A stretch of DNA of 64,000 nucleotides from Salarchaeum sp. JOR-1 (lineage in GTDB: Archaea; Halobacteriota; Halobacteria; Halobacteriales; Halobacteriaceae). Shown here in pieces: positions 53,361 through 61,756 of this stretch. Position 1 is the stretch's first letter. Each line of letters starts with the position of its first letter. The position numbers and the translations under genes were made by a program. Under the pieces are notes generated by a model. It did not search any database. It was not told the DNA's origin and saw only the letters and a list, made by a program, of their open reading frames with translations. The stretch spans positions 124,001 to 188,000 of the forward strand of contig NZ_CP042241.1 in assembly GCF_007833275.1 (NCBI RefSeq), written 5' to 3'.

Positions 53361-54479
53361 ATGCACACGCTGGTCCTCTGTCTCGACCGGTCGGGCGCGG
53401 TGCCGCGCGCGACCGGCGTCACAGCCCCGGTCGCCGGCTGGGAGGCCGTGCAGTCCCTCGTGGTGGAGTACGGCGTCACCGACCCGGAGGACTCCGCGGT
53501 GAACTGTCTGCTCGAAGGACTGCGGGTGAGCCGCGACCTCCGGGACGACGGCGAGGAGTCCACAGTCGCCGTCGTGTCGGGGAACGCGGAGTCAATCGTC
53601 GGCGCGGACCGCACCATCGCCGAGCAGGTGGACGCCCTCCTCGAACGCTACGACCCGGACGCCGCCATCCTCGTCGTGGACAGCGCGGACGACGAGCGCG
53701 TCGTCCCCATCGTCGAGAGCCGCCTCCCCGTCGATTCGGTCGACCGCGTCGTGGTGCGGCAGGCCCGCGACATCGAGTCCACGTACTACCTCCTGAAGCA
53801 GTTCCTCGCCGACGAGGAACTCAGGGGAACCGTACTCGTCCCGCTCGGCGTCGTCCTCCTGGTCTTTCCGATACTGCTCGCGCTCACGAGCAGCCTCGCA
53901 GTCGCCATCGCCGCCATCACCGCCGTCATCGGCGTGTTCTTCCTCTACAAGGGCCTGAACATCGACGAGTCCGTGAGCGGCCTCCCGAGCCAGGCCCGGG
54001 ACGCCCTCTACTCGGGCCGCGTGAGCATCGTCACGTACGTCGTCGCCGCCGGCCTCGCGCTCATCGGCGTGTTCGCGGGTGCGCTCGGCGTCTCCGACAC
54101 GGCGTCGATGGACGGCGGGTTCGTCGCCGCGATGGCGTTCGCGTACTACAGCGTCCCCTGGCTCGCGCTCGGCGCGCTCGCCGCCAGCACCGGCCGCCTC
54201 ATCGACGAATCCATCCGGGAGGACGCGGTCGGCGCGAACTACGTGAACCTCCCGTTCGGCGTCGTCGCCGTCGGCCTCGTCGTCCGCGGGTTCGCCGGCT
54301 ACTTCCTCGAACGCGCCAGCGTCCTCGCCCCAGTCACCGTCGGCGGCGTCGACCTCGGCGCGCTCTCCGTCGCGCCCGTCGTGCTCTCCCCTGAGGAGCG
54401 CCTGGCCGTCTTCGTCGTCGGCGGCGTGCTCGTCAGCCTCGCCGGCATCCGCGTCGGCGGGATTCTCGGCGACGAGTAG
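53361..54479 (+). CDS. DUF373 family membrane protein
   Basis: A 372-residue protein. The first 145 residues form a soluble alpha/beta domain (TLVLCLDRSG, AVVSGN, ILVVDSADDERV), and the rest has six or seven membrane helices. DUF373 is conserved through archaea, but its function is unknown. TTTTTA at 53335-53340 probably belongs to its own promoter. Confidence 0.87.
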   Translation: MHTLVLCLDRSGAVPRATGVTAPVAGWEAVQSLVVEYGVTDPEDSAVNCLLEGLRVSRDLRDDGEESTVAVVSGNAESIVGADRTIAEQVDALLERYDPDAAILVVDSADDERVVPIVESRLPVDSVDRVVVRQARDIESTYYLLKQFLADEELRGTVLVPLGVVLLVFPILLALTSSLAVAIAAITAVIGVFFLYKGLNIDESVSGLPSQARDALYSGRVSIVTYVVAAGLALIGVFAGALGVSDTASMDGGFVAAMAFAYYSVPWLALGALAASTGRLIDESIREDAVGANYVNLPFGVVAVGLVVRGFAGYFLERASVLAPVTVGGVDLGALSVAPVVLSPEERLAVFVVGGVLVSLAGIRVGGILGDE

Positions 54480-54523
54480 CGGGAGTCCGCGACCCCTATA
54501 CCCGGCGAGCGCGAACCCCGAGT

Positions 54524-55243
54524 ATGACCGACGGCCAGTGGGTGGGGTTGTTCTCCGGCGGGAAGGACTCGAACTGGGCGCTCTACCGCGCGCTCGAGGA
54601 CGGACTCGACGTGGGCCGCCTCCTCACCGTCCACCCCGAGGAAGACTCCTACATGTACCACGTTCCCGCGACCAGCCTCACCGAGCTCGCGGCGGAGAGC
54701 ATCGGCATCCCGCTCGTGAACGTCGACCCCGGCGACCTCGACGCGCTCGACGCCGAGGACTCGGGCGCGCAGGGCGACCGCGAACTCGAACCGCTTGAGG
54801 CCGCGCTCCGCGACCTCGCACCCGACCTCGACCGCGGTCTCGCGGGCGTCACCGCCGGCGCGATCGAGAGCGAGTACCAGACCAGCCGCATCCAGGGGAT
54901 GGCCGACCGCCTCGACTGTGAGGTGTTCGCGCCGCTCTGGCAGGAAGACCCCGAAGCACTCGGCGAGGCGATGCTCGACGCCGGCTTCGAAATCACCATC
55001 CTCCAGGTCGCCGCCTACGGACTCGACGAATCCTGGCTCGGCCGCACCCTCGACCACCAGGCGCTCGACGACCTCCGAGAACTCAACGACGAGTACGGCG
55101 TCCACCTCCTCGGCGAGGGCGGGGAGTTCGAGACGTTCGTCACCGACGGCCCCCACTTCGACCACGCCATCGAACTAGAGTACGACACTGTCTGGGAGGG
55201 AAATCGCGGGCACGTCGAAATCACGGACGCACGACTGGCGTAA
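54524..55243 (+). CDS. dph6: diphthine--ammonia ligase
   Basis: A 239-residue ATP-pyrophosphatase-fold enzyme catalysing the last step of diphthamide formation on elongation factor 2. The PP-loop is FSGGKDSNWAL (10-20), GVTAGAIESEYQ lies in the middle, and GEGGEFETFV (about 193-202) is the family signature. ATG 54524 is preceded by CTATACC. The final 22 codons have a diverged second copy 146 bases downstream of the stop. Confidence 0.92.
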   Translation: MTDGQWVGLFSGGKDSNWALYRALEDGLDVGRLLTVHPEEDSYMYHVPATSLTELAAESIGIPLVNVDPGDLDALDAEDSGAQGDRELEPLEAALRDLAPDLDRGLAGVTAGAIESEYQTSRIQGMADRLDCEVFAPLWQEDPEALGEAMLDAGFEITILQVAAYGLDESWLGRTLDHQALDDLRELNDEYGVHLLGEGGEFETFVTDGPHFDHAIELEYDTVWEGNRGHVEITDARLA

Positions 55244-55300
55244 CGACCGCCCCGCAGTCTCGGAGTAGTGGTTGCGGTGCAGTCAGTTCCTCAGCTGCAA

Positions 55301-55368
55301 CCGAACGCGCAGAGCGCGTTCGGCATTTTTGGTGCAGATTTTTGCAGTGCGTGGGTCGCGTCAGCGAC
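55301..55368 (+). repeat. structured intergenic element, copy C
   Basis: A perfect 10-bp hairpin CCGAACGCGC-AGA-GCGCGTTCGG (55301-55323), CA, TTTTT (55326-55330), spacer GGTGCAGA, TTTTT (55339-55343), then a GTCGC/GCGAC hairpin (55355-55368). It shares the plan and the 8-base spacing of copies A (4303) and B (12325); the B and C spacers differ at one base when aligned in the same direction. It lies between the dph6 stop and the dph6 3'-end relic. Confidence 0.75.
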
Positions 55369-55388
55369 TCCGAACTGGAAACGGGGGC

Positions 55389-55454
55389 GAATACGGGGCG
55401 GTGTGGGACGGCAATCGCGGACACGTCGAACTCACCGACGCGCGGCTGGCGTAG
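55389..55454 (+). pseudogene. relic of a dph6 3' end
   Basis: These 66 bases encode E-Y-G-A-V-W-D-G-N-R-G-H-V-E-L-T-D-A-R-L-A and a stop, against E-Y-D-T-V-W-E-G-N-R-G-H-V-E-I-T-D-A-R-L-A at the end of the intact gene: 17 of 21 residues and 52 of 66 bases agree. Eleven of the 14 differences are at third codon positions, so the two ends diverged while under protein-level selection. It has no start codon or PP-loop domain and is non-functional. Confidence 0.8.
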
Positions 55455-55472
55455 CAGGCGGAACGGACTGAG

Positions 55473-56441
55473 TTATTTGCCGTTCGAAATCGTGGTGTGT
55501 GCGCCGATGAGCGCACCGGCGAAGTCGATGTTCTCGACGTGCGTCTGTTCGTCGATGATGGAGTCGCGGACGTCGCAGTCGACGACGGTCGCGTCGGGGA
55601 AGACGAGGGAGTTGTCGAGGCTGGAGTTGACGACGTTCGCGTCGGCCATCACGTGGACGTTCTCACCGAGCGTGGTGTTCTCGACGGTGGCGGAGTCCGC
55701 GACGAGGTTGTCGCCGTCGAGCGTCCACGCGACCGCGTCGAGGTAGGACTCGGGCGTGCCGATGTCGAACCACGCGCCCTCGAACGTGAACGCGTGCACG
55801 GACTGGCGGTTCTGGAGCCACTGAATGAACCACCCGGGCTCGTCCGGGTTCTCCCCGGCTTCGAGGTACTCGCCGAACGACGGGATGGTGTCCGCGGGGA
55901 ACGCGTAACACGCGATGGACACCAGCGTGCTCTTCGGATCCGCGGGCTTCTCCTGGAAATCCACGACCTCGTCGCCGTCCAGGCTCACGAGCCCATAGGA
56001 TTTCGCGCGCTCCTTGCTCCCCACGTCGTACGCCGCGAGCGACGGCGACTCCTTCGCCTCGAAGAAATCCAGGAACTCGGACACGTCGAAACTGATGAGG
56101 TTATCGCCCGCGATGACGAGCGTGTCCTCCTCGACCGCCTCTCGCTCGAACAACTGATTCAGCGCCCCCACCACGCCGAACTTCTCGTCTTCTTCCGTCG
56201 TGTCCTCGATGGAGAGCGTCGTCTTCTCGTATCCCGCCTCCCGCAAATGCGCCGCGAAATCGTCCGCGAACCGCTCGTTGGTCGACACGAACACCTCACT
56301 GATGCGGTCGTCCGCCTCCAACTCCGAGAAAATCCGGTCGATAACAGTAGACTCGCCGACAGGCAGGAACATCTTCGGCCGATGCTTCGTAATCGGCCAC
56401 ATCCGCGTCGCGTACCCGCCAGCCAGCACGACAGCTTTCAT
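55473..56441 (-). CDS. sugar-phosphate nucleotidyltransferase with left-handed beta-helix tail
   Basis: A 322-residue enzyme of the glucose-1-phosphate uridylyl/thymidylyltransferase superfamily. VVLAGGYATRMWPIT (4-18) is the nucleotide loop, with the catalytic lysine in HRPKMFLPV; VIAGDNLISFD carries the metal aspartate, and DFQEKPADP follows. The last 80 residues show hexapeptide repeats (left-handed beta-helix). It makes an NDP-sugar for glycosylation or polysaccharide; the sugar is unknown. It is followed by the dph6 relic. Confidence 0.88.
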   Translation of the reverse strand: MKAVVLAGGYATRMWPITKHRPKMFLPVGESTVIDRIFSELEADDRISEVFVSTNERFADDFAAHLREAGYEKTTLSIEDTTEEDEKFGVVGALNQLFEREAVEEDTLVIAGDNLISFDVSEFLDFFEAKESPSLAAYDVGSKERAKSYGLVSLDGDEVVDFQEKPADPKSTLVSIACYAFPADTIPSFGEYLEAGENPDEPGWFIQWLQNRQSVHAFTFEGAWFDIGTPESYLDAVAWTLDGDNLVADSATVENTTLGENVHVMADANVVNSSLDNSLVFPDATVVDCDVRDSIIDEQTHVENIDFAGALIGAHTTISNGK

Positions 56442-56471
56442 ACCCCACCGATACCCCGGCCGCGGTAAGGT

Positions 56472-56577
56472 CTTTTTCCTTCCACTTTTTGCGGGGGCGC
56501 TTTGCGCCCCCGAAAACCTGTTCCCGTGAGCGAGTCAGCGAGAGAACGGGAGCCAGTCGGACGCTTTCGCGTCCGAC
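56472..56577. repeat. hairpin array with T5-N8-T5 core (copy D, partial)
   Basis: On the plus strand: TTTTT (56473-56477), CCTTCCAC, TTTTT (56486-56490), GC, a perfect 8-bp hairpin GGGGGCGC-TTT-GCGCCCCC (56493-56511), a region with CCCGT/ACGGG pairing, then a perfect 9-bp hairpin GTCGGACGC-TTTC-GCGTCCGAC (56556-56577; GAAA loop on the minus strand). It resembles copies A-C in the 8-base spacing and the adjoining hairpin, but the tract polarity is reversed and the GTCGC hairpin is absent. It lies between two minus-strand genes. Confidence 0.55.
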
Positions 56578-56636
56578 GGTGGAGGAAAAAGCCGCCGCCC
56601 GCGCCGCCTCCGCGGTCGCGCCGCGCCGCGCCGCCG

Positions 56637-56921
56637 CTACGCTATCTTGAACGCGGGTTCCTCGATCCCTTCGTGTTTGCACTCGGGACAGCGCGATGGG
56701 AGGTTGAGGGGGTCGTCGAAGTCGTTGAACCCGCATTCCTCGCACTCGGGCGGGCGGACGAGGAGTTCTTCGTCCGTGCCGTCGAGTGATTTCGCGACGT
56801 GTTCGACGTGGCGGAGCGCGGCGTGCGCGGTGATGGCGAACTCTGTCGCGAGCGAACTCGGGGTGCCGGGTTGCTCGCGGAGGGCGTCGGCGATGCGTTC
56901 GCGGGTCGTCCGCTCTGGCAT
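56637..56921 (-). CDS. HTH and zinc-ribbon transcriptional regulator
   Basis: A 94-residue protein. Residues 5-48 form a winged or simple helix-turn-helix (TTRERIADALREQPGTPSSL, with AALRHVEHVAKSL); residues 56-86 form a zinc ribbon with C60, C63, C78 and C81. It matches the archaeal COG3357 group of predicted regulators. Target genes unknown; the divergent Rieske gene is one possibility, starting 71 bases away. A tract dense in CG and GCC follows its stop. Confidence 0.85.
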   Translation of the reverse strand: MPERTTRERIADALREQPGTPSSLATEFAITAHAALRHVEHVAKSLDGTDEELLVRPPECEECGFNDFDDPLNLPSRCPECKHEGIEEPAFKIA

Positions 56922-56991
56922 ACCGGGGTTTGGGTTGGCGGTGCTTAGTGTCCATCGGTGGACGTTAGTTCGTGCGACGGCGAGCGGTCGT

Positions 56992-57405
56992 ATGAGCGAC
57001 GGCGAACGAATCACCGCGGCCGCGACCGTGCCCGCGGATTCGACGTTCCTGTTCACGGTGGACGGCGAGGATGGCGAGGACGAGGCGGTTCTCACGCGCG
57101 CCGAGGACGGCGTCGAGGGGTACGTGAACCGCTGCATGCACTTCACGCACATCCGACTCGACAAGGGGAGCGGCGCGCCCGTTCGGAACGGCGAACTCGT
57201 CTGCGCGAACCACGGCGCGATGTTCGAGCAGGACACGGGCGTCTGCACGTTCGGGCCCTGCGAGGGCGCGCAACTCGACCGCATCGACATCGACGTTCGC
57301 GACGGCGGCGTCTACCTCGTGGACGACGACTACGCGTTCGTGCGGACGGGCGGTATCGAGTCCGACCCGGCCGACCTGGCGTCTACGTCGAACGTCGAGT
57401 TCTAG
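56992..57405 (+). CDS. Rieske 2Fe-2S ferredoxin-like protein
   Basis: A 137-residue Rieske protein. The cluster ligands are C48 and H50 (CMHF) and C71 and H74 (CANHG), with a shorter loop than in cytochrome bc1 Rieske proteins. There is no membrane segment, so it acts as a soluble electron carrier, perhaps for an oxygenase, or has a redox-sensing role. It is divergent from the HTH-zinc-ribbon gene and overlaps the convergent aminotransferase by 23 bases. Confidence 0.88.
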   Translation: MSDGERITAAATVPADSTFLFTVDGEDGEDEAVLTRAEDGVEGYVNRCMHFTHIRLDKGSGAPVRNGELVCANHGAMFEQDTGVCTFGPCEGAQLDRIDIDVRDGGVYLVDDDYAFVRTGGIESDPADLASTSNVEF

Positions 57406-58216
57406 CCCGGTACGCGTCGTGCAGGCGCTCCGTCACGGGGAACGCCTCGTACGTGGTGTCGTCGTATCGGCGGACGGGGCGGAGTTCCCACGTGGAGTTC
57501 GTGAGGAACACCTCGTCCGCCCGGCGGAGCGCCGCGGGGTCGTAGCGACCGGTCTCGACGGGAATATCGGCGTCGCGGGCGACGTCGAGGACGACCTCGC
57601 GGGTGATGCCGGGGAGAATCGGGCCGTCGAGGCTCGGCGTGCGGAGGACGCCGTCGCGGACGAAGAAGACGTTGCTCGTCGCGCCCTCCGTGAGCGACCC
57701 GCTGGCGTCGAGGAGGAGGGCTTCGTCGGCGTTCACGCTCCGGCGCGCGAGGACGCCGTTGAGGTAGTTGTGGGTCTTCGCGGCGGCGGGAATCGCCTCG
57801 CGCGGGACGCGCTGGACGGACGAGGTTTCGAGCGTGGCGGGCGCGCCCCACGTCGGTTCGCGGTCGAGTTCGCGCACCTGCACGACGACGGTCGGGTCGG
57901 TCGCCGGGTCGGGGTCGAGCTTGCCGGGCTGGACGCCCCGTGAGACGCTGAGTTTGACGTACGCCTCCGCGAGGTCGTTCGCGTCGAGCGTCTCCCGGAC
58001 GCGCTCGCGGAAGGTCTCGGCTGGGAGTTCGTGGTCGATGCCGAGGAGCGAGCAGGAGTTCGCGAGGCGGTCGAGGTGGGCGTCCAGCCGGAAGACGCGG
58101 CCGTCGTAGGCGCGCATCGTCTCGAAGACGGCGTCGCCGTACTGGAACCCGCGGTCGCGGACGCTCACGGTGGCGTCGGCGGCGGGGACGAGGTCGCCGT
58201 CTACGCTGTATAACAT
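57383..58216 (-). CDS. pabC: class IV aminotransferase, PabC-like (aminodeoxychorismate lyase)
   Basis: A 277-residue fold-type IV PLP enzyme. The PLP lysine is K147 in AAAKTHNYLNGVLARR, RGFQYGDAVFETMR (22-35) is the N-terminal signature, and E177 in TEGATSNVF follows. Being encoded with a chorismate amination pair points to aminodeoxychorismate lyase rather than branched-chain or D-amino acid transaminase. It overlaps pabA by 16 bases upstream. Confidence 0.85.
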   Translation of the reverse strand: MLYSVDGDLVPAADATVSVRDRGFQYGDAVFETMRAYDGRVFRLDAHLDRLANSCSLLGIDHELPAETFRERVRETLDANDLAEAYVKLSVSRGVQPGKLDPDPATDPTVVVQVRELDREPTWGAPATLETSSVQRVPREAIPAAAKTHNYLNGVLARRSVNADEALLLDASGSLTEGATSNVFFVRDGVLRTPSLDGPILPGITREVVLDVARDADIPVETGRYDPAALRRADEVFLTNSTWELRPVRRYDDTTYEAFPVTERLHDAYRARTRRST

Positions 58217-58794
58217 GTCCGGAGGAAGGTTCGGATCATCTGTTTTCCGCCGTCGGTGAGGATGCTCTCAGGGTGGAACTGGACGCCGACGTGCGGTTTC
58301 TCGCGGTGGCGGGCGGCCATCACGAGGTCGCGGTCGTCGGCGGTGTGCGCGGTCGCCTCCAACGCCCGGGGGAGGTCGCCGGTCGCGGCGAGCGAGTGGT
58401 AGCGGCCGACGGAGAGCGCGTCGGGGAGGCCGGCGAAGACGCCGCGGCCGTCGTGCGCGATGGTGGAGGGTTTGCCGTGGACGACGCTGGGGGCGTGGCC
58501 GACCCGGCCGCCGTTCGCGGCGACGAGCGCCTGGTGGCCGAGGCAGACGCCGAGCGTCGGGTAGTCGAGCGAGAACACGGCCGTGGAGACGCCGGCGTCC
58601 GCGGGCGTTCCCGGCCCCGGGGAGACGACGATGCCGTCCGGGTCGAGGGCGCGCACGTCGGCGAGCGTGAGGGCGTCGTTGCGCTCGACGCGGAGTGCGT
58701 CGCGGGGGTCGCGGCCCGAGTCGGCGAGCGCGTCGCCGACGTACTGGACGAGGTTGTAGACGAACGAGTCGTAGTTGTCGACGACGAGAATCAC
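58201..58794 (-). CDS. pabA: glutamine amidotransferase, PabA/TrpG-like
   Basis: A 197-residue class I amidotransferase. The triad is C84 in GVCLGHQ, H174 and E176 in [22 protein letters not shown] is the N-terminal signature. It supplies ammonia to the PabB-like subunit. The start is GTG, overlapping the upstream stop as GTGA. Without a trp cluster nearby, and with pabC next, I prefer a pABA role; an anthranilate role cannot be excluded from sequence. Confidence 0.87.
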   Translation of the reverse strand: MILVVDNYDSFVYNLVQYVGDALADSGRDPRDALRVERNDALTLADVRALDPDGIVVSPGPGTPADAGVSTAVFSLDYPTLGVCLGHQALVAANGGRVGHAPSVVHGKPSTIAHDGRGVFAGLPDALSVGRYHSLAATGDLPRALEATAHTADDRDLVMAARHREKPHVGVQFHPESILTDGGKQMIRTFLRTCYTA

Positions 58795-60197
58795 GACTCC
58801 ACCTCCAGCGACGCCTCCAGGGCGTCGTCCAATGCGGTGACGAGCGCGCGGGCTTTCGCGAGCGTCTCGTCGTACTCGGCGGCGGGGTCGGAGTCGTGGA
58901 CGACGCCCGCGCCGACCCGGAGGTGGTACTCCTCGCGGTGGCGGACGAGCGTGCGGATGACGATGTTCAAGACCGCGCGGCCGTCGAACCCGACGAGGCC
59001 CATGCTTCCGGTGTAGGGGCCGCGGCGGGTGGCTTCGACCGCGTCGATGAGCTCCATCGTCCGCGGTTTCGGCGCGCCCGTGATGGTGCCGCCGGGGAAG
59101 ACGGCGGCGACGGCGTCCGCGAGCGACTGGTCGTCGCGGAGCGTGCCGGTCACGTCGCTCACGAGGTGCATCACCTCGGAGTACCGGTCGACGCGGCGGT
59201 ACTCGGCGACCTCGACGCTCCCGTACTCGCTGACCTTCCCGAGGTCGTTGCGTTCGAGGTCGACGAGCATCGCGTGTTCGGCGCGCTCCTTCTCGTCGCC
59301 CCGGAGTTCCGCTTCGAGCGCGTCGTCCGCGGCGGGCGTGTCGCCCCGGGGGCGGGTGCCGGCGATGGGTTCCGTCCGCAGGCGGTCGCCGTCGCGTTCG
59401 AGCAGGAGTTCGGGGCTGGCGGAGACGAGGTCGACGCCCGGGAACTCCACGAGTCCGGAGTAGGGCGCGGGGTTCGCGTCGCGGAGCGCGGCGTAGACTG
59501 TGGCGGGGTGGACGCTCGCGGGCGCGGCGAGGCGCTGGCTGACGTTCGCCTGGAAGGTGTCGCCGTCCCGGACGGCGGCCTTCACGTCGCGCACGCGCTC
59601 TGCGAACGCCTCGCGGCCGCACTCGGAGACGAACGGCCCCGGTGATACGTCCGGTTTCGACACACCGGGGTCGCCCGTTTGGACGCGTTCGACCAGTTCG
59701 TCCGCGCGAGCGACGGCCTCGTCGAACGTGGCGTCCCGCGGGGCGGCGACGACGCGGACGTCGCCGTCGAAGGGTTCCGGCCACGCCGCGAGCGCGTCGT
59801 ACCGACCGAACTGGAGGCGGGGGAGACCGCGGTCGTCCGCGGCGGAGTCGGGGAGGGTTTCGAGTTCGCGCGCGGCGTCGTAGGACAGCCAGCCCGCGTA
59901 CCCGCCGGGGAACGGCACGTCACAACCCGCGCGGGCGAGCGTGTCCGTCTCGAACTCGCGGAGGGTTTCGAGCGCGCCGTCGTCCGTTTCGAGGAACGCG
60001 TCCGGCTGGACGCCGAAGTACCCCCAGCCGTCGCTCCCGCCCGTGGTCTCGTAGAAAAACCCGGGGTCGTCGCCGCGGGCGCGCCGGTACGCGTCGAACG
60101 GTTTCACGCCCTCGACGCGGAGTTCGACGGGGACGCGAACGCCGTCGCCGGCGGCGCGCTCGAAGCGCTCGCGGTCGGTGACGACGGCGGAATCCAT
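58791..60197 (-). CDS. pabB: aminodeoxychorismate/anthranilate synthase component I, PabB-like
   Basis: A 468-residue chorismate-using enzyme. The C-terminal domain has the signatures [44 protein letters not shown] and [12 protein letters not shown]. It is the first gene of pabB-pabA-pabC, with a GTGA overlap to pabA. In archaea the product feeds folate/pterin synthesis. The synonymous distinction from TrpE rests mostly on the operon. Confidence 0.87.
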   Translation of the reverse strand: MDSAVVTDRERFERAAGDGVRVPVELRVEGVKPFDAYRRARGDDPGFFYETTGGSDGWGYFGVQPDAFLETDDGALETLREFETDTLARAGCDVPFPGGYAGWLSYDAARELETLPDSAADDRGLPRLQFGRYDALAAWPEPFDGDVRVVAAPRDATFDEAVARADELVERVQTGDPGVSKPDVSPGPFVSECGREAFAERVRDVKAAVRDGDTFQANVSQRLAAPASVHPATVYAALRDANPAPYSGLVEFPGVDLVSASPELLLERDGDRLRTEPIAGTRPRGDTPAADDALEAELRGDEKERAEHAMLVDLERNDLGKVSEYGSVEVAEYRRVDRYSEVMHLVSDVTGTLRDDQSLADAVAAVFPGGTITGAPKPRTMELIDAVEATRRGPYTGSMGLVGFDGRAVLNIVIRTLVRHREEYHLRVGAGVVHDSDPAAEYDETLAKARALVTALDDALEASLEVES

Positions 60198-60221
60198 ACG
60201 GGAGAATCGGGGGCCGCGAAC

Positions 60222-60926
60222 TTAGGGTAGTCGCTCCTGCGCGCGGTCGATCCAGCGCTGGACGCGCGAGGGCGACACGTCGATTTCGTCGCCAAGTTCG
60301 TCAGCGTCAGCGTCCGCGAGGTCGGCGACCGTCTCGACACCGGTGTCGTGCAGGCGTTCCGCGTACGCCGGCCCGATCCCCTTCAGGAGTTTCACGGCCT
60401 CCGCGCCCTCCTCGTCGGGCGCGGACTCGCTCTCCGCGTCCGGTTCGACCTCGTCGATGTCTGTGGTCTCGTCGTCCGCCTCGGGCTGCCCAGCGCCCGC
60501 TTCCGCGGGTTCGGCGCGCTCCGACTCCGCGACCTTCTCCCCGTCCTCGACGTGCTCTTCCACGAGCGACTCCGTCGACGCCGACGCGTCCGTCTCCTCC
60601 GCAACGGGCTCGTCATCGGTGGCAGGAGTTGCCTCGCTTTCGCCGCCGGTGTCGGGGCCGGCTTCGTCCAAGTCGGCCGTCTCGTCTCCGGCTTCCGGTT
60701 GGCCTGCCCCGGCTTCCGCGGGTTCGGCGCGCTCCGACTCCGCGACCTTCTCCCCGTCCTCGACGTGCTCTTCCACGAGCGACTCCGTCGACGCCGACGC
60801 GTCCGTCTCCCCCGCGACCGGTTCCTCCTCGCGTTCGCGTTCGACGGTCACGTCGACGCTCCCGTTGCGCCCGGACTCGTCGGATCCGAGGCCGAGCATC
60901 GACTTGAGTGCGGATAGCAGTCCCAT
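60222..60926 (-). CDS. helix-hairpin-helix protein with an internal tandem duplication in an acidic linker
   Basis: A 234-residue protein. An N-terminal hydrophobic stretch (MGLLSALKSMLGLG) is followed by a long acidic, low-complexity linker (about 20-170) and a C-terminal helix-hairpin-helix domain (about 172-234, with LLKGIGPAYAERL and SRVQRWIDRAQ). The linker contains two copies of a 40-plus-residue segment beginning ETDASASTESLVEEHVED, offset by 71 codons. The HhH domain would bind DNA or a nucleoprotein. It overlaps no neighbour; aroE is upstream on the same strand. Confidence 0.8.
   Translation of the reverse strand: MGLLSALKSMLGLGSDESGRNGSVDVTVEREREEEPVAGETDASASTESLVEEHVEDGEKVAESERAEPAEAGAGQPEAGDETADLDEAGPDTGGESEATPATDDEPVAEETDASASTESLVEEHVEDGEKVAESERAEPAEAGAGQPEADDETTDIDEVEPDAESESAPDEEGAEAVKLLKGIGPAYAERLHDTGVETVADLADADADELGDEIDVSPSRVQRWIDRAQERLP
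60500..60810. repeat. 98-base direct repeat inside the HhH gene
   Basis: Bases 60500-60597 and 60713-60810 appear identical over 98 positions, offset by 213 bases (71 codons), while the flanking parts of the unit have diverged (for example at 60598 onwards). The offset preserves the reading frame. A recent duplication or gene conversion explains it. Confidence 0.8.
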
Positions 60927-60952
60927 GAATCGGGCGTAAGCCCGGCTCTCAC

Positions 60953-61756
60953 TTAAAGCCGTGCCCGCAGTGCGGCGTTCATCGCGTCCACGGGGGCGTC
61001 CCGACCCGTCCAGCGCTCGAACGCCTCGACGCCCTGATAGAGCAGCATCCACGCGCCGTCCACGGTGTCCGCGCCCGCGTCCCGGGCGTCCCGGAGGAGG
61101 CGGGTGTCGAGCGGGCTGTACACGGCGTCCATCACCGTGAGCCCCGCGTGGAGCGCGTTCGCGGGGACGGGCGAGGCGTCCTCGCCCATGCCGACGCTCG
61201 TCGCGTTCACGAGCACGTCCGCGTCAGCGAGCAGACCTGGGACGGCGTCGAGGCCGTGCGCGCTCGCGGCGTCGCCGACGTCCGCGGCGAGCGACGCGGC
61301 GGTTTCGACGGTGCGGTTCGCGATGGCGACCGACGCGCCGGCGTCGGCGATCGCGAACGCGATGGCGCGTCCCGCGCCGCCAGCGCCGACGAGCACGGCG
61401 TTCGCGCCGTCCAACGCGACGCCGTGACTGGTGAGCGCGCGCCGCGCGCCGCCGGCGTCGGTGTTGTGCCCCGTCGGAGTGTCCCCGGAGAAGTCGATGG
61501 TGTTGACGGCGCCGATGCGCTCAGCGAGCGGGTCGGGCTCTACGAGGTCGAGCACGTCCCGCTTGAACGGAACCGTGACGTTCAGGCCCGCAATGCCGAG
61601 CGCGTCAGCGCCCGCGACGGCGTCCGCGATGTTGGGTTCCGCGGGTTCGAACGTGACGTATCGGGCGTCGATGCCGAGTTCGTCGTAGGCCGCCTCGTGC
61701 ATCGGCGGGGAGCGCGAGTGCCCGACGGGGTTCCCGACGAGTCCGTAGACGTCCAT
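60953..61756 (-). CDS. aroE: shikimate dehydrogenase
   Basis: A 267-residue enzyme reducing 3-dehydroshikimate with [22 protein letters not shown] (8-24) binds shikimate, the catalytic lysine is in [11 protein letters not shown], and [13 protein letters not shown] is the NADP loop. It makes the chorismate precursor used by the pab cassette next to it. The exchanger stop overlaps its ATG by one base. Confidence 0.94.
   Translation of the reverse strand: MDVYGLVGNPVGHSRSPPMHEAAYDELGIDARYVTFEPAEPNIADAVAGADALGIAGLNVTVPFKRDVLDLVEPDPLAERIGAVNTIDFSGDTPTGHNTDAGGARRALTSHGVALDGANAVLVGAGGAGRAIAFAIADAGASVAIANRTVETAASLAADVGDAASAHGLDAVPGLLADADVLVNATSVGMGEDASPVPANALHAGLTVMDAVYSPLDTRLLRDARDAGADTVDGAWMLLYQGVEAFERWTGRDAPVDAMNAALRARL

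Noticed and set aside
56600-56640. Low-complexity CG/GCC tract as a small gene or repeat array
   Set aside because: It is a short run after the stop of the HTH gene with no unit periodicity, hairpin or frame worth calling.
60500-60810. CRISPR-like direct repeat
   Set aside because: There are only two copies, 98 bases long, in frame within a coding sequence, with no spacer array and no cas gene.
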